From Cellulosilyticum lentocellum DSM 5427 (GTDB lineage: Bacteria > Bacillota > Clostridia > Lachnospirales > Cellulosilyticaceae): a stretch of 64,000 nt of DNA. Shown piece after piece: positions 26,481-34,035 of the stretch. A program made the position numbers and the translations under genes. Location of the stretch: NCBI RefSeq assembly GCF_000178835.2, contig NC_015275.1:4183001-4247000 (forward strand), written 5' to 3'. How positions within the stretch are numbered: position 1 is the first letter of the stretch; every line of letters begins with the position of its first letter. The notes under the pieces were generated by a model. It ran no database searches and was not told the DNA's origin. It worked only from the letters and a program-made list of their open reading frames with translations.

Positions 26481-27969
26481 TTGAATCCTCCTCTAATCTT
26501 CCATACATTTTGGTTAAGTCATAAATTCTCTTAGCAAGTTCTTTTGTAAGTGCGCCGTCTTTTATACGCCACTGCCAGTTTCCACCTAATGTTGAAGGTA
26601 AATTCATACGTGCCTCATTACCTAACCCAAGGAAATCTTGCATTTGAGCTATTGCTGTATCTGCTACACTACTCCAAGCACCTCTAATGAAGCCCCAATG
26701 ATAGCCTTCACAAATATCTAACTTCAAGTAATGTTTTGCATTCTTAACATCTTCAGGGTTACCAGTTGTATCAATCCATCCCATAACTGTGTCATTATCA
26801 TGAGTTCCTGTATATACAACACAGTTTCTAGTATAGTTATGTGGTAAATAATCGCTTTCTTCTCTGGTATCAAATGCAAATTGAAGCACTTTCATACCTG
26901 GATAACCTGTTTTGTCTCTAAAGTTAATCACTTTATCTGTCATATAACCTAGATCTTCTGCTATAACATCGATGTCTCCTAATTTTTCTTTAACTGCTTT
27001 AAAGAGCTTGATGCCAGGTCCTTTAACCCATTTACCCTTTTTAGCTGTTTTATGACCAAATGGAATTTGCCAGTAAGACTCAAAACCTCTGAAGTGATCA
27101 ATACGGATTACATCATAAAGTTTTAAACTAGCTTTAAGTCTTTCAATCCACCACTCATAACCTGTTTCTTCAAGGTAGTCCCAATCATAAATTGGATTTC
27201 CCCATAATTGCCCATCATCAGAGAAAGCATCTGGTGGACAACCTGCAACAAAAATTGGATTTTTATTCTCATCTAATTTGAAAAGTTTATCATTGGCCCA
27301 AGCATCTGAGCTATCTGCTGAAACATAGATAGGAATATCCCCAATAATTTTAATACCTAAACTATTTACATAGCTTTTAAGAGCTTCCCATTGTTTATAA
27401 AATTCATATTGAACAAAAATCCAATATTCAATTTCATCTTTAAGCTCTTTTTCATATGCCTTCATAACTTCTGGCTTTCTGAGCTTAATATCCTCATCCC
27501 ATTCTTGCCAACTACGAAGTTCCATTTTAAATTTAATAGCCATATACATTGCATAGTCTTTAAGCCAAGATGCATTTTCCTTCTTGAACGCTTCAATTTG
27601 TTTTGTTAGCTTACCTTTTGAATTTTTATAAGCTATATGTAATACCTTATTTCTCTCTGTAAATAATTTTTCATAATCTACAAATTCGTCACTTCCAAAA
27701 TCAACATCTACATAATCTTCTGGTTTTAATAACCCTTCTTTTTCTAAGGTCTCTAAGTCTACAAAGTAAGGATTTCCTGCAAAAGCTGAAAATGATTGGT
27801 AAGGAGAATCTCCATAGCTTGTAGGTCCTAATGGTAGTATCTGCCAATAACTTTGTCCTGCTTCTTTTAAGAAGTCAGCAAATTCATATGCCTTTTTACC
27901 AAAGCTACCAATACCATATTTTTCTGAAAGGGAAGATATATGCATTATAATACCGCTTTTTCTGCTCAC
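26473..27969 (-). CDS. malQ: 4-alpha-glucanotransferase (GH77)
   Basis: Transfers glucan chains between maltodextrins, producing longer substrates for phosphorylase plus glucose. The start is GTG at 27967-27969 (product SRKSGIIMHISSLSEKYGIG), with GGGAG upstream. The 498-residue length is standard. GH77 motifs present: DSPYQSFSAFAGNPYF, GDIPIYVSADSSDAW, VIRIDHFRGFESYW (nucleophile Asp), VIAEDLGYMT (acid/base Glu) and YTGTHDNDTVMGW (stabilising Asp). First gene of the malQ-glgP pair; a cre-like site lies about 100 bases upstream. Confidence 0.95.
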   Translation of the reverse strand: MSRKSGIIMHISSLSEKYGIGSFGKKAYEFADFLKEAGQSYWQILPLGPTSYGDSPYQSFSAFAGNPYFVDLETLEKEGLLKPEDYVDVDFGSDEFVDYEKLFTERNKVLHIAYKNSKGKLTKQIEAFKKENASWLKDYAMYMAIKFKMELRSWQEWDEDIKLRKPEVMKAYEKELKDEIEYWIFVQYEFYKQWEALKSYVNSLGIKIIGDIPIYVSADSSDAWANDKLFKLDENKNPIFVAGCPPDAFSDDGQLWGNPIYDWDYLEETGYEWWIERLKASLKLYDVIRIDHFRGFESYWQIPFGHKTAKKGKWVKGPGIKLFKAVKEKLGDIDVIAEDLGYMTDKVINFRDKTGYPGMKVLQFAFDTREESDYLPHNYTRNCVVYTGTHDNDTVMGWIDTTGNPEDVKNAKHYLKLDICEGYHWGFIRGAWSSVADTAIAQMQDFLGLGNEARMNLPSTLGGNWQWRIKDGALTKELAKRIYDLTKMYGRLEEDSNE

Positions 27970-28066
27970 TGCTAATCACGCTCCCAATTTAATGTATGAT
28001 TATTCTTGATGCTTATATGTTTAACTTCTAGTTTATACCTCTTGCTAAATCCTTGATTTATGCTAT

Positions 28067-28081
28067 TGGTACCGTTTTCAG
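28067..28081 (-). promoter_or_regulatory. Catabolite-response-element-like site upstream of malQ-glgP
   Basis: On the minus strand CTGAAAACGGTACCA fits the cre consensus WTGNAANCGNWNNCW at all but the first defined position. It lies about 100 bases before the malQ start, in the 226-base gap 27970-28195. Confidence 0.5.
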
Positions 28082-28093
28082 TTATTATATATT

Positions 28094-28139
28094 AAATTTT
28101 CGAAAAACACAATTACTTAATTGTATTTTTCGAAAATTT
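28094..28139 (-). terminator. AU-rich 22-bp hairpin after the transport genes (terminator or operator)
   Basis: Arms 28094-28115 and 28118-28139 with a 2-base loop and one mismatch that is a G-U pair on the minus strand. Each arm includes TTTTCGAAAA, itself a 10-base palindrome. It lies between the MalG-type gene and malQ. Confidence 0.55.
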
Positions 28140-28174
28140 TATTTTGAAACTATTTATTTTTGAGTTTTAAGTAT

Positions 28175-28186
28175 AAGAACCGTCCC
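28175..28186 (-). repeat. Single dispersed 12-mer GGGACGGTTCTT
   Basis: Exact copy in minus orientation, 9 bases past the stop of the MalG-type gene; unpaired. Confidence 0.75.
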
Positions 28187-28195
28187 TACTAGCTC

Positions 28196-29026
28196 TTATT
28201 TTACTGCCCCATCTACAACACCTTTAATAATTTTCTTTTGTGCAAATACGTAGAAGATTACGATTGGTAACATAGATAAGATAAGTGCTGCTGATGCATA
28301 ATCCCAACGGCTTGAGAATTGACCAAAGAAGTAGAAAGTCTTAAGTGGTAAAGTACGCCACTCTATGTTCGAACCAATTACAAGACTTGGTAATAAGTAG
28401 TCATTCCAAATCCACATGATATTTAAGATACCTACTGTTGTTACGATAGGTCCTAATAATGGAAGCACAATTTGTCTATAAACACCAAACATACTACATC
28501 CATCTAGCATCGCTGATTCTTCTAACTCTACTGGTATTCCTTTTATAAATCCATGGAAAAGCATAATAGATAATGCAGATCCAAACCCAACATAAGCAAA
28601 TATTAAACCTACTGGGTTTAACATATTTAATTTTCCCATAATACTCATCATTGGTAACATAACGCATTGGAAAGGAATAAGCATGGAGATTGCAAATAAT
28701 GTAAAGATGAAGTTTGACATCTTTGTTTTATAACGTACAAGTACCCATGCTGCCATAGAGGCAAAGAAAATGATTAAAATTGTTGATATAACGGTGAAAA
28801 ATACAGAGTTAAATAATGCTCTTAAGTAATCCATACGTGCCATGGCTTCGCCAAAATTAGTCCATACGATAGGGTCTGGAAAACCAAATATATCTTTGAA
28901 AATATTTTTTTGTGTTTTAAATGCTGCGGATAATAGCATTATAATTGGTACAAGGTATAATACAGCTAAAATACAGCCTATAACAATCTTGATTGTTCTT
29001 GATACCACATTTTCTCTTTCTTCCAT
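28196..29026 (-). CDS. Sugar ABC transporter permease, MalG type
   Basis: The 276-residue inner-membrane permease has six hydrophobic segments and a C-terminal family motif. The EAA loop EESAMLDGCSMFGVYRQIVLP near residue 190 is the contact for the ATPase. GGAGGTAA precedes the start; the gene lies 28 bases after the MalF-type gene. With the binding protein at 30178 it should import maltodextrins (CUT1 family). No ATPase gene is in the window; such systems commonly share a distant MsmX/MsmK-type ATPase. Confidence 0.9.
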   Translation of the reverse strand: MEERENVVSRTIKIVIGCILAVLYLVPIIMLLSAAFKTQKNIFKDIFGFPDPIVWTNFGEAMARMDYLRALFNSVFFTVISTILIIFFASMAAWVLVRYKTKMSNFIFTLFAISMLIPFQCVMLPMMSIMGKLNMLNPVGLIFAYVGFGSALSIMLFHGFIKGIPVELEESAMLDGCSMFGVYRQIVLPLLGPIVTTVGILNIMWIWNDYLLPSLVIGSNIEWRTLPLKTFYFFGQFSSRWDYASAALILSMLPIVIFYVFAQKKIIKGVVDGAVK

Positions 29027-29054
29027 AAAAATTACCTCCCTCCACTACCTACTA

Positions 29055-29909
29055 TTAGGCTTCTATTTCTGCTCTCTTTGAAATTGTAAGTTGAATAATT
29101 GAAACAACTGCAATAGTAACTAGGAACACTAAAGCTTTAGCTTGTGCATATCCCATCTCATTACCACTAAATGCTGTCTGATAAATATTAAGAGCTAGCA
29201 TTTCTGTTGAACGGTTAGGACCACCACCAGTAAGAGCTAAGTTTTGGTCAAATAACTTAAATGAGTTAGAAAGCATTAGGAATAAACCTACTGTAAATGC
29301 TTGTGATACCATTGGCATAATAATGGTTCTTAATTTAGTGAGACCTTTTGCTCCATCTAATTCAGCTGCTTCTAATACTGTATCTGGAATACCTTGAAGA
29401 GCTGCCACATAGATAATCATCATGTATCCACCCATTTGCCATACCATTACGATTAAAAGAGCCATAAAACCTGTTTCTTTATTAGTAAGCCAGTTTTGTA
29501 AGAAAGGAATTCCTGTAGCTGGAAATACTTTTGTGAAAATAAACTGCCATGCAAAACCTAAGAGTAATCCTCCGATTAAGTTTGGCATAAAGAATATACT
29601 TCTTAATAAGTTTGCACCTTTAAATCTCTTTGTAACAAGTAATGCTAATGCAAAACCTACAATGTTAATTAGGATAACTGAAGCTAAAGTAAATAATGCT
29701 GTAAATTTAAAGGATATCCAAAACTGTTTTTCTTCAGTGAATAGCCTAACAAAGTTATCAAGACCTACAAAATTAACACTTGAAGCCATACCATCCCAGT
29801 CTGTGAATGAATAGTAAAATCCACCAAGCATAGGTATAAATACTACTGTTAAAAATGCTAATAAACATGGTGCTAAAAACAGCCAAAACCCTACTTTTGA
29901 GCGTTTCAT
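29055..29909 (-). CDS. Sugar ABC transporter permease, MalF type
   Basis: The 284-residue membrane protein has six hydrophobic segments. It opens KVGFWLFLAPCLLAFLTVVF and contains the CUT1 pattern YYSFTDWDG in the first external loop and the EAA motif LEAAELDGAKGLTKLRTIIMP near residue 190. It partners the MalG-type protein downstream. GAGGGG lies upstream of the start. The 268-base gap to the binding-protein gene includes an inverted repeat that may let the binding protein be made in excess. Confidence 0.9.
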   Translation of the reverse strand: MKRSKVGFWLFLAPCLLAFLTVVFIPMLGGFYYSFTDWDGMASSVNFVGLDNFVRLFTEEKQFWISFKFTALFTLASVILINIVGFALALLVTKRFKGANLLRSIFFMPNLIGGLLLGFAWQFIFTKVFPATGIPFLQNWLTNKETGFMALLIVMVWQMGGYMMIIYVAALQGIPDTVLEAAELDGAKGLTKLRTIIMPMVSQAFTVGLFLMLSNSFKLFDQNLALTGGGPNRSTEMLALNIYQTAFSGNEMGYAQAKALVFLVTIAVVSIIQLTISKRAEIEA

Positions 29910-30103
29910 ATAAGCACATCCCCTCTCTTATTTGCTTCTTCTTTCTGTCTTACTTCTTAACCCCTTTATGTAACTTAAATTTTCTTTAGACACTACATAA
30001 GCTGTATCACCTGGGGCCATATTTACTTGGTATTACCTATATATTTCTTTATACATTTCAGACTAAATTATTATGTCTTTTATATTTACTAAGTAATATT
30101 AGA

Positions 30104-30132
30104 GGGTGCGATTCTTATTTGTTATCACACCC
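30104..30132 (-). terminator. Hairpin between binding protein and permease genes
   Basis: 9-base arms GGGTGCGAT (30104-30112) and ATCACACCC (30124-30132), one G-U-compatible mismatch, 46 bases past the binding-protein stop. The U-run is poor, so a partial terminator or mRNA-stabilising element is likelier than a full stop. Confidence 0.45.
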
Positions 30133-30177
30133 ACTAATTGTTACTCTAGTAATGCTACATTATCACCATTTAGACTA

Positions 30178-31575
30178 TTATTGTCTCATTTTAGCCCATT
30201 CAGCTGCTGATTCATCAAATACTTGATCCCAAGTTAAGTCTCCTGTTAAGAAACCTTGTACTTTTGCACCGAATACGTCTTGTAACCAAGATGCACCTGG
30301 TGTTCCTTTGAATACAGCACTTACAGCTTTACCTTGAGCTGCAAAATCAAGAATTGATCTTGATAAGCCGTCTGCTGGAGCTAAATCACCATAGTTATCA
30401 AATACTGGTAAGAAACCAAATTCATTAACAACGATTTGTTTACCTTCATCTGATTGATATAACCAATTTAAGAAGTCTTTAGCAACTAATTTCTTGTTAG
30501 CATCTGATTGTGAATTTACACACCAGTAGTTCGCAACTAATGTGATGATACTATCTTCTTTGTAACCTTTGATTGGAGCTGGTAAGAATGCTAAGTTATC
30601 AGCAACTTCTTGATCAATACTAGATACGTCACCATAGATCCAGTTTCCTTGTTGGATAACTGCAACTTGACCAAGACCTAATAATTCTTTTACAGCTGTG
30701 CTATAATCAACTGCTACAGCACCTTTGTAATCATCTTTGTTTGCAGAATATTTAAGTTGTAATTCCATATATGCTTTGTAAGCATCTTTAAAATTAAATT
30801 GAAGTTCTTTTGCGTTTGCTACAGCAAATACATCTTCATTAAATTCTGGAGCTAAGGCAACATTTACAGCATGGTCACCAAGTACCCATTTTTCAGCACC
30901 TTGAACTGCTGTTACATTTTTAAGATCTGGGAATTTATCTTTTAATTCACCAGCATCAATTTTTGCTTGTAATGTAGCGAAAGCTGAATCGATTGCATCA
31001 TATGATGTAAGTGTGCTGGCATCGATTCCCGCTGCTTCAAAAATAGCTTTATTATAGATAAGACCAAATGCTTCTGCTGATACTGGAAGACCATATACTT
31101 TACCATCAATAGTGTTAAGGTCTAACATACCTGCGTTAGCGTGAGATACCCAAGGTTGATCTGATAAATCTTCTAAGTATTCCATGTATGTGCCACATTC
31201 TTCTGGCCCAATGGCATTAAAGATATCTGGCATTTGCCCTGCTGCTGCTTTTGATTTATAAACAACACCGATATCATCTCCACCACCAACAGTTTCTAAA
31301 GTGATGTTTACATTTGGATGAAGCTCCATATATTTATTTACTGCTGCTTGTAATGCATCATGAATCTCTACTTTATATTGTAAAATGTAAAGATCAACTT
31401 TTTCTCCACCCGCTAATTCTTCTGTAGCTGGCGCCTCTGAAGCTTCTGTGCTTGGGCTAGCTGAAGGTGAACTAGTTGCTGCATTATTACCTGCATTATT
31501 GCTATTGCCACATCCTGCTAGCATTGTTGATAACATTGCTGTTCCTAATAATACACTAATAAATTTCTTTTTCAT
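30178..31575 (-). CDS. Maltodextrin-type ABC transporter substrate-binding lipoprotein
   Basis: The 465-residue extracellular lipoprotein. The ATG at 31573-31575 is preferred because GAGGGG is then 7 bases away; a nearby ATG would leave no spacing. The signal peptide ends MLAGC (Cys22), followed by a Ser/Ala/Asn-rich linker to about residue 50. The binding fold follows: LYILQYKVEIHDALQAAVNKY, GGDDIGVVYKSKAAAGQMPDI, VYGLPVSAEAFGLIYNKAIF, and a late SDEGKQIVVNEFGFLPVF. This is the CUT1 binding-protein pattern for di- and oligosaccharides. The neighbours malQ and glgP support maltodextrin as ligand. It starts 44 bases after the regulator gene and is probably cotranscribed. Confidence 0.88.
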   Translation of the reverse strand: MKKKFISVLLGTAMLSTMLAGCGNSNNAGNNAATSSPSASPSTEASEAPATEELAGGEKVDLYILQYKVEIHDALQAAVNKYMELHPNVNITLETVGGGDDIGVVYKSKAAAGQMPDIFNAIGPEECGTYMEYLEDLSDQPWVSHANAGMLDLNTIDGKVYGLPVSAEAFGLIYNKAIFEAAGIDASTLTSYDAIDSAFATLQAKIDAGELKDKFPDLKNVTAVQGAEKWVLGDHAVNVALAPEFNEDVFAVANAKELQFNFKDAYKAYMELQLKYSANKDDYKGAVAVDYSTAVKELLGLGQVAVIQQGNWIYGDVSSIDQEVADNLAFLPAPIKGYKEDSIITLVANYWCVNSQSDANKKLVAKDFLNWLYQSDEGKQIVVNEFGFLPVFDNYGDLAPADGLSRSILDFAAQGKAVSAVFKGTPGASWLQDVFGAKVQGFLTGDLTWDQVFDESAAEWAKMRQ

Positions 31576-31619
31576 ATTCATTCCCCTCTCTCATTTGAGA
31601 AATAATAAAATTATATATA

Positions 31620-32624
31620 TTAAATTGATTGACAAGATCCTCCCTCAACCAACTTAACATCTAAGAAAATGTGTGCATTCTCAGCCTTACCAGACAGCAG
31701 ATTGAGAAGTAAATCTACACTGCGTAATCCCATATCTTGTTTAGGCTGCTTTATTGTTGCAATTGATGGTTCATAATATGTAGCAAAATCCATTCCATCA
31801 AATCCCATAATGGAAATATCTTTTCCTATTGTATATCCAAGATTAGCTGTTGCTTTAGCTACTCCAACAGCCATAATATCTGATATAGCAAAAATGGCTG
31901 TGATTTGTTTTTCCTTTTTTAGAAATTCTATTGTTTTGTCATATGCCCCTTTACACTCAAAACCTCCATAAAGAACATATTTCTCGTTAAAAGGAATATG
32001 ATGATCTGCTAAGGCCTTTTTATATCCTTCATAACGTTCTTTGCCAATTCCGAAATCAACTACCTCACCTAACATAAGTCCTATTTCATGATGTCCATTA
32101 TTAATTAAATAGTTAACTGCCATATAGGATGCTTGTTGATTATCGATACTAATGGAGGAACATCTTTTCAAATTTTTTCTAGTAACTGAATCTACTGACA
32201 CCAGTACAATGGCTGTACTTATTTCTGCTAATACTTCATCTGTTAAATCTAAGAAGTTTCCACCTAGGCAAATAACACCTTGGAGTTTCTTTTCTTTGAT
32301 AAAGCCTAGTAATGTATCAATATCATTTTCATTATTGTGATGTTGTAAAATCATTGTGTATCCTGCATTTTCTACTCCTGTACTTACTGTTTTTAAGATT
32401 TCAGAGAAGAAAGGGTTAAAAACACCTTTTACTAGAATGCCAATATTTCTTGTGTTGGTTTGTTTTAATACTCTAGCACTATTATTGGGAATATAGTTGT
32501 TCTTTTTAATAACCGCTAGCACTTTCGCCCTTGTTTCATCCTTTACATCTGGATGCCCGTTTAACACTCTAGATACAGTGCTCACACCAACATTGGCAAT
32601 TTGCGCTATGTCTTTAATGTTCAT
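31620..32624 (-). CDS. LacI-family transcriptional regulator 2 (maltodextrin locus)
   Basis: The 334-residue regulator. The ATG at 32622-32624 has GGGAGA 7 bases upstream; the longer reading starts with TTG. The helix-turn-helix is IKDIAQIANVGVSTVSRVLN with the hinge NNSARVLKQTNTRNIGILVKG. The effector domain ends GFDGMDFATYYEPSIATIKQP. It is the close paralog of the regulator at 22892. It leads the unit with the binding protein, so it likely autoregulates and represses transport genes until a maltodextrin is present. A cre-like site lies about 90 bases upstream. Confidence 0.9.
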   Translation of the reverse strand: MNIKDIAQIANVGVSTVSRVLNGHPDVKDETRAKVLAVIKKNNYIPNNSARVLKQTNTRNIGILVKGVFNPFFSEILKTVSTGVENAGYTMILQHHNNENDIDTLLGFIKEKKLQGVICLGGNFLDLTDEVLAEISTAIVLVSVDSVTRKNLKRCSSISIDNQQASYMAVNYLINNGHHEIGLMLGEVVDFGIGKERYEGYKKALADHHIPFNEKYVLYGGFECKGAYDKTIEFLKKEKQITAIFAISDIMAVGVAKATANLGYTIGKDISIMGFDGMDFATYYEPSIATIKQPKQDMGLRSVDLLLNLLSGKAENAHIFLDVKLVEGGSCQSI

Positions 32625-32715
32625 AGGCATTTCTCCCAATCCTTTATTAACTTATCTTTCTTGCAATTTATTTATTGCCTCAAGTTTAGTGTACTTTGCT
32701 GTTCGGTACCCTTTT

Positions 32716-32730
32716 CGGTATCGTTTTCAA
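32716..32730 (-). promoter_or_regulatory. Catabolite-response-element-like site
   Basis: On the minus strand TTGAAAACGATACCG fits the cre consensus WTGNAANCGNWNNCW at all but the last defined position. It shares the core TGAAAACG.TACC with the site at 28067. Confidence 0.5.
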
Positions 32731-33019
32731 TATCATAATAAACTACTTTAATCTAAAAATCAACTACTTTTAATTAATTTATTATATTTTTACAGAAAAT
32801 ATCATTCCAATTCATTGTGCATTTTGTACATAACTTAATATTATATCGTTTCAAACCTTGCAAAACTTTACTTTACATCAGAATATTCCTGCCAATTGAT
32901 CTTCTATATTCTTCTATTAATGCCTCTATTTGTTTTCATATAATTTTTTTCTAATGGGAACTATAGAGTTATATAAGATAAATGTTAAAATAAATTTAAT
33001 AATTAGCCTTATTTTTTTC

Positions 33020-33048
33020 TTTACTTATACAAACACAATTATTATAAT
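33020..33048 (+). promoter_or_regulatory. Candidate fruK-fruA promoter
   Basis: TTTACT (33020-33025), a 17-base spacer, TATAAT (33043-33048), about 57 bases of leader before the fruK ATG. Confidence 0.5.
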
Positions 33049-33111
33049 TGTAGCTACGGTCTATTTGAAGTTATTTACATTTTTAGTTTTTTATACAAGG
33101 AGGATAGTTAA

Positions 33112-34014
33112 ATGATTTATACCGTAACCTTAAACCCATCTTTAGATTACGTCATGCATTTAGATCAAATGAATGCTCACTGTGTTAATAGAAGTAATAA
33201 AGAAGAGATTTATCCTGGTGGTAAGGGTATTAATGTCTCAATTGTACTTAATAATTTACGTATTCCTAATAAAGCACTAGGTTTTATTGCTGGCTTTACA
33301 GGGAAAGAAATTGAGAATGTCATGAAACAATTAGGTGGAGACACTGATTTCATCTTGCTCGATCGTGGTATTTCTAGAATTAATGTAAAACTTGAAGCAG
33401 ATAAAGAAACTGAAATCAATGGTATGGGACCTCAAATTACACCTAGTGATTTAAAGGACCTTTATATCAAATTAGAACAAATCGAAGAAGGCGACTTCTT
33501 AGTCTTAGCTGGAAGCATTCCAAAAAGTGTCCCTGATAGTATTTACAAAGACATCATGAAAATGCTAGCTAATAAAAATATTAATGTGGTAGTAGATGCT
33601 ACTAAAGATTTGCTTCTTAATGTACTTCAATACAAACCATTCCTTATTAAACCAAATCATATTGAGCTAGCTGAGATGTTCAATGTCACATTAAATTCAG
33701 ATGATGACATTGTTACCTATGCTCGAAAACTACAAGAAATGGGTGCTCAAAATGTACTTATCTCTATGGGTGGGGACGGTTCTATCTTAATCACCAATGA
33801 AGGCGAAGTAGTTAAAATCTCTGTTCCTGAAGGTACCGTAATTAATACCGTAGGTTCTGGAGATTCTATGGTAGCAGGATTTATTGCTGGCTACCTTAAA
33901 ACTAAAGATTTAAAACAAGCTCTTAAATTCGCTACAGCAACTGGTAGTGCAACTGCCTTTTCTACATGGCTTGCTACTAGCGATAAAATTGATGACTTAC
34001 TTTCTAAGCTATAA
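33112..34014 (+). CDS. fruK: 1-phosphofructokinase
   Basis: Phosphorylates fructose-1-phosphate, made by the adjacent PTS enzyme, to fructose-1,6-bisphosphate. The 300-residue PfkB-family protein begins MIYTVTLNPSLDYVMHLD, the typical 1-phosphofructokinase opening. GGKGINVSIVLNNL near residue 37 is the sugar-binding motif, and NTVGSGDSMVAGFIAGYL near 247 holds the anion hole and base Asp. AGGAGG is at good distance and fruA follows after 21 bases. The string GGGACGGTTCTA at 33773-33784 looks like the dispersed motif but falls in the conserved GGDGS segment, so it may be chance. Confidence 0.95.
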   Translation: MIYTVTLNPSLDYVMHLDQMNAHCVNRSNKEEIYPGGKGINVSIVLNNLRIPNKALGFIAGFTGKEIENVMKQLGGDTDFILLDRGISRINVKLEADKETEINGMGPQITPSDLKDLYIKLEQIEEGDFLVLAGSIPKSVPDSIYKDIMKMLANKNINVVVDATKDLLLNVLQYKPFLIKPNHIELAEMFNVTLNSDDDIVTYARKLQEMGAQNVLISMGGDGSILITNEGEVVKISVPEGTVINTVGSGDSMVAGFIAGYLKTKDLKQALKFATATGSATAFSTWLATSDKIDDLLSKL

Positions 34015-34035
34015 TAATAAAACTCGGAGGCTATA

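Larger units (their letters stand above)
32625..33111. other. Divergent control region between the maltodextrin and fructose units
   Basis: This 487-base AT-rich gap holds a cre-like site (32716-32730), a plausible plus-strand promoter (33020-33048) and the AGGAGG ribosome site of fruK near 33098. No FruR-type regulator gene and no RNA structure were recognised. Confidence 0.5.

Noticed and set aside
33773-33784. GGGACGGTTCTA inside fruK counted as a motif copy
   Set aside because: It lies in the conserved GGDGS segment of 1-phosphofructokinases. It was kept in the list of one-mismatch matches but is not claimed as an acquired copy.
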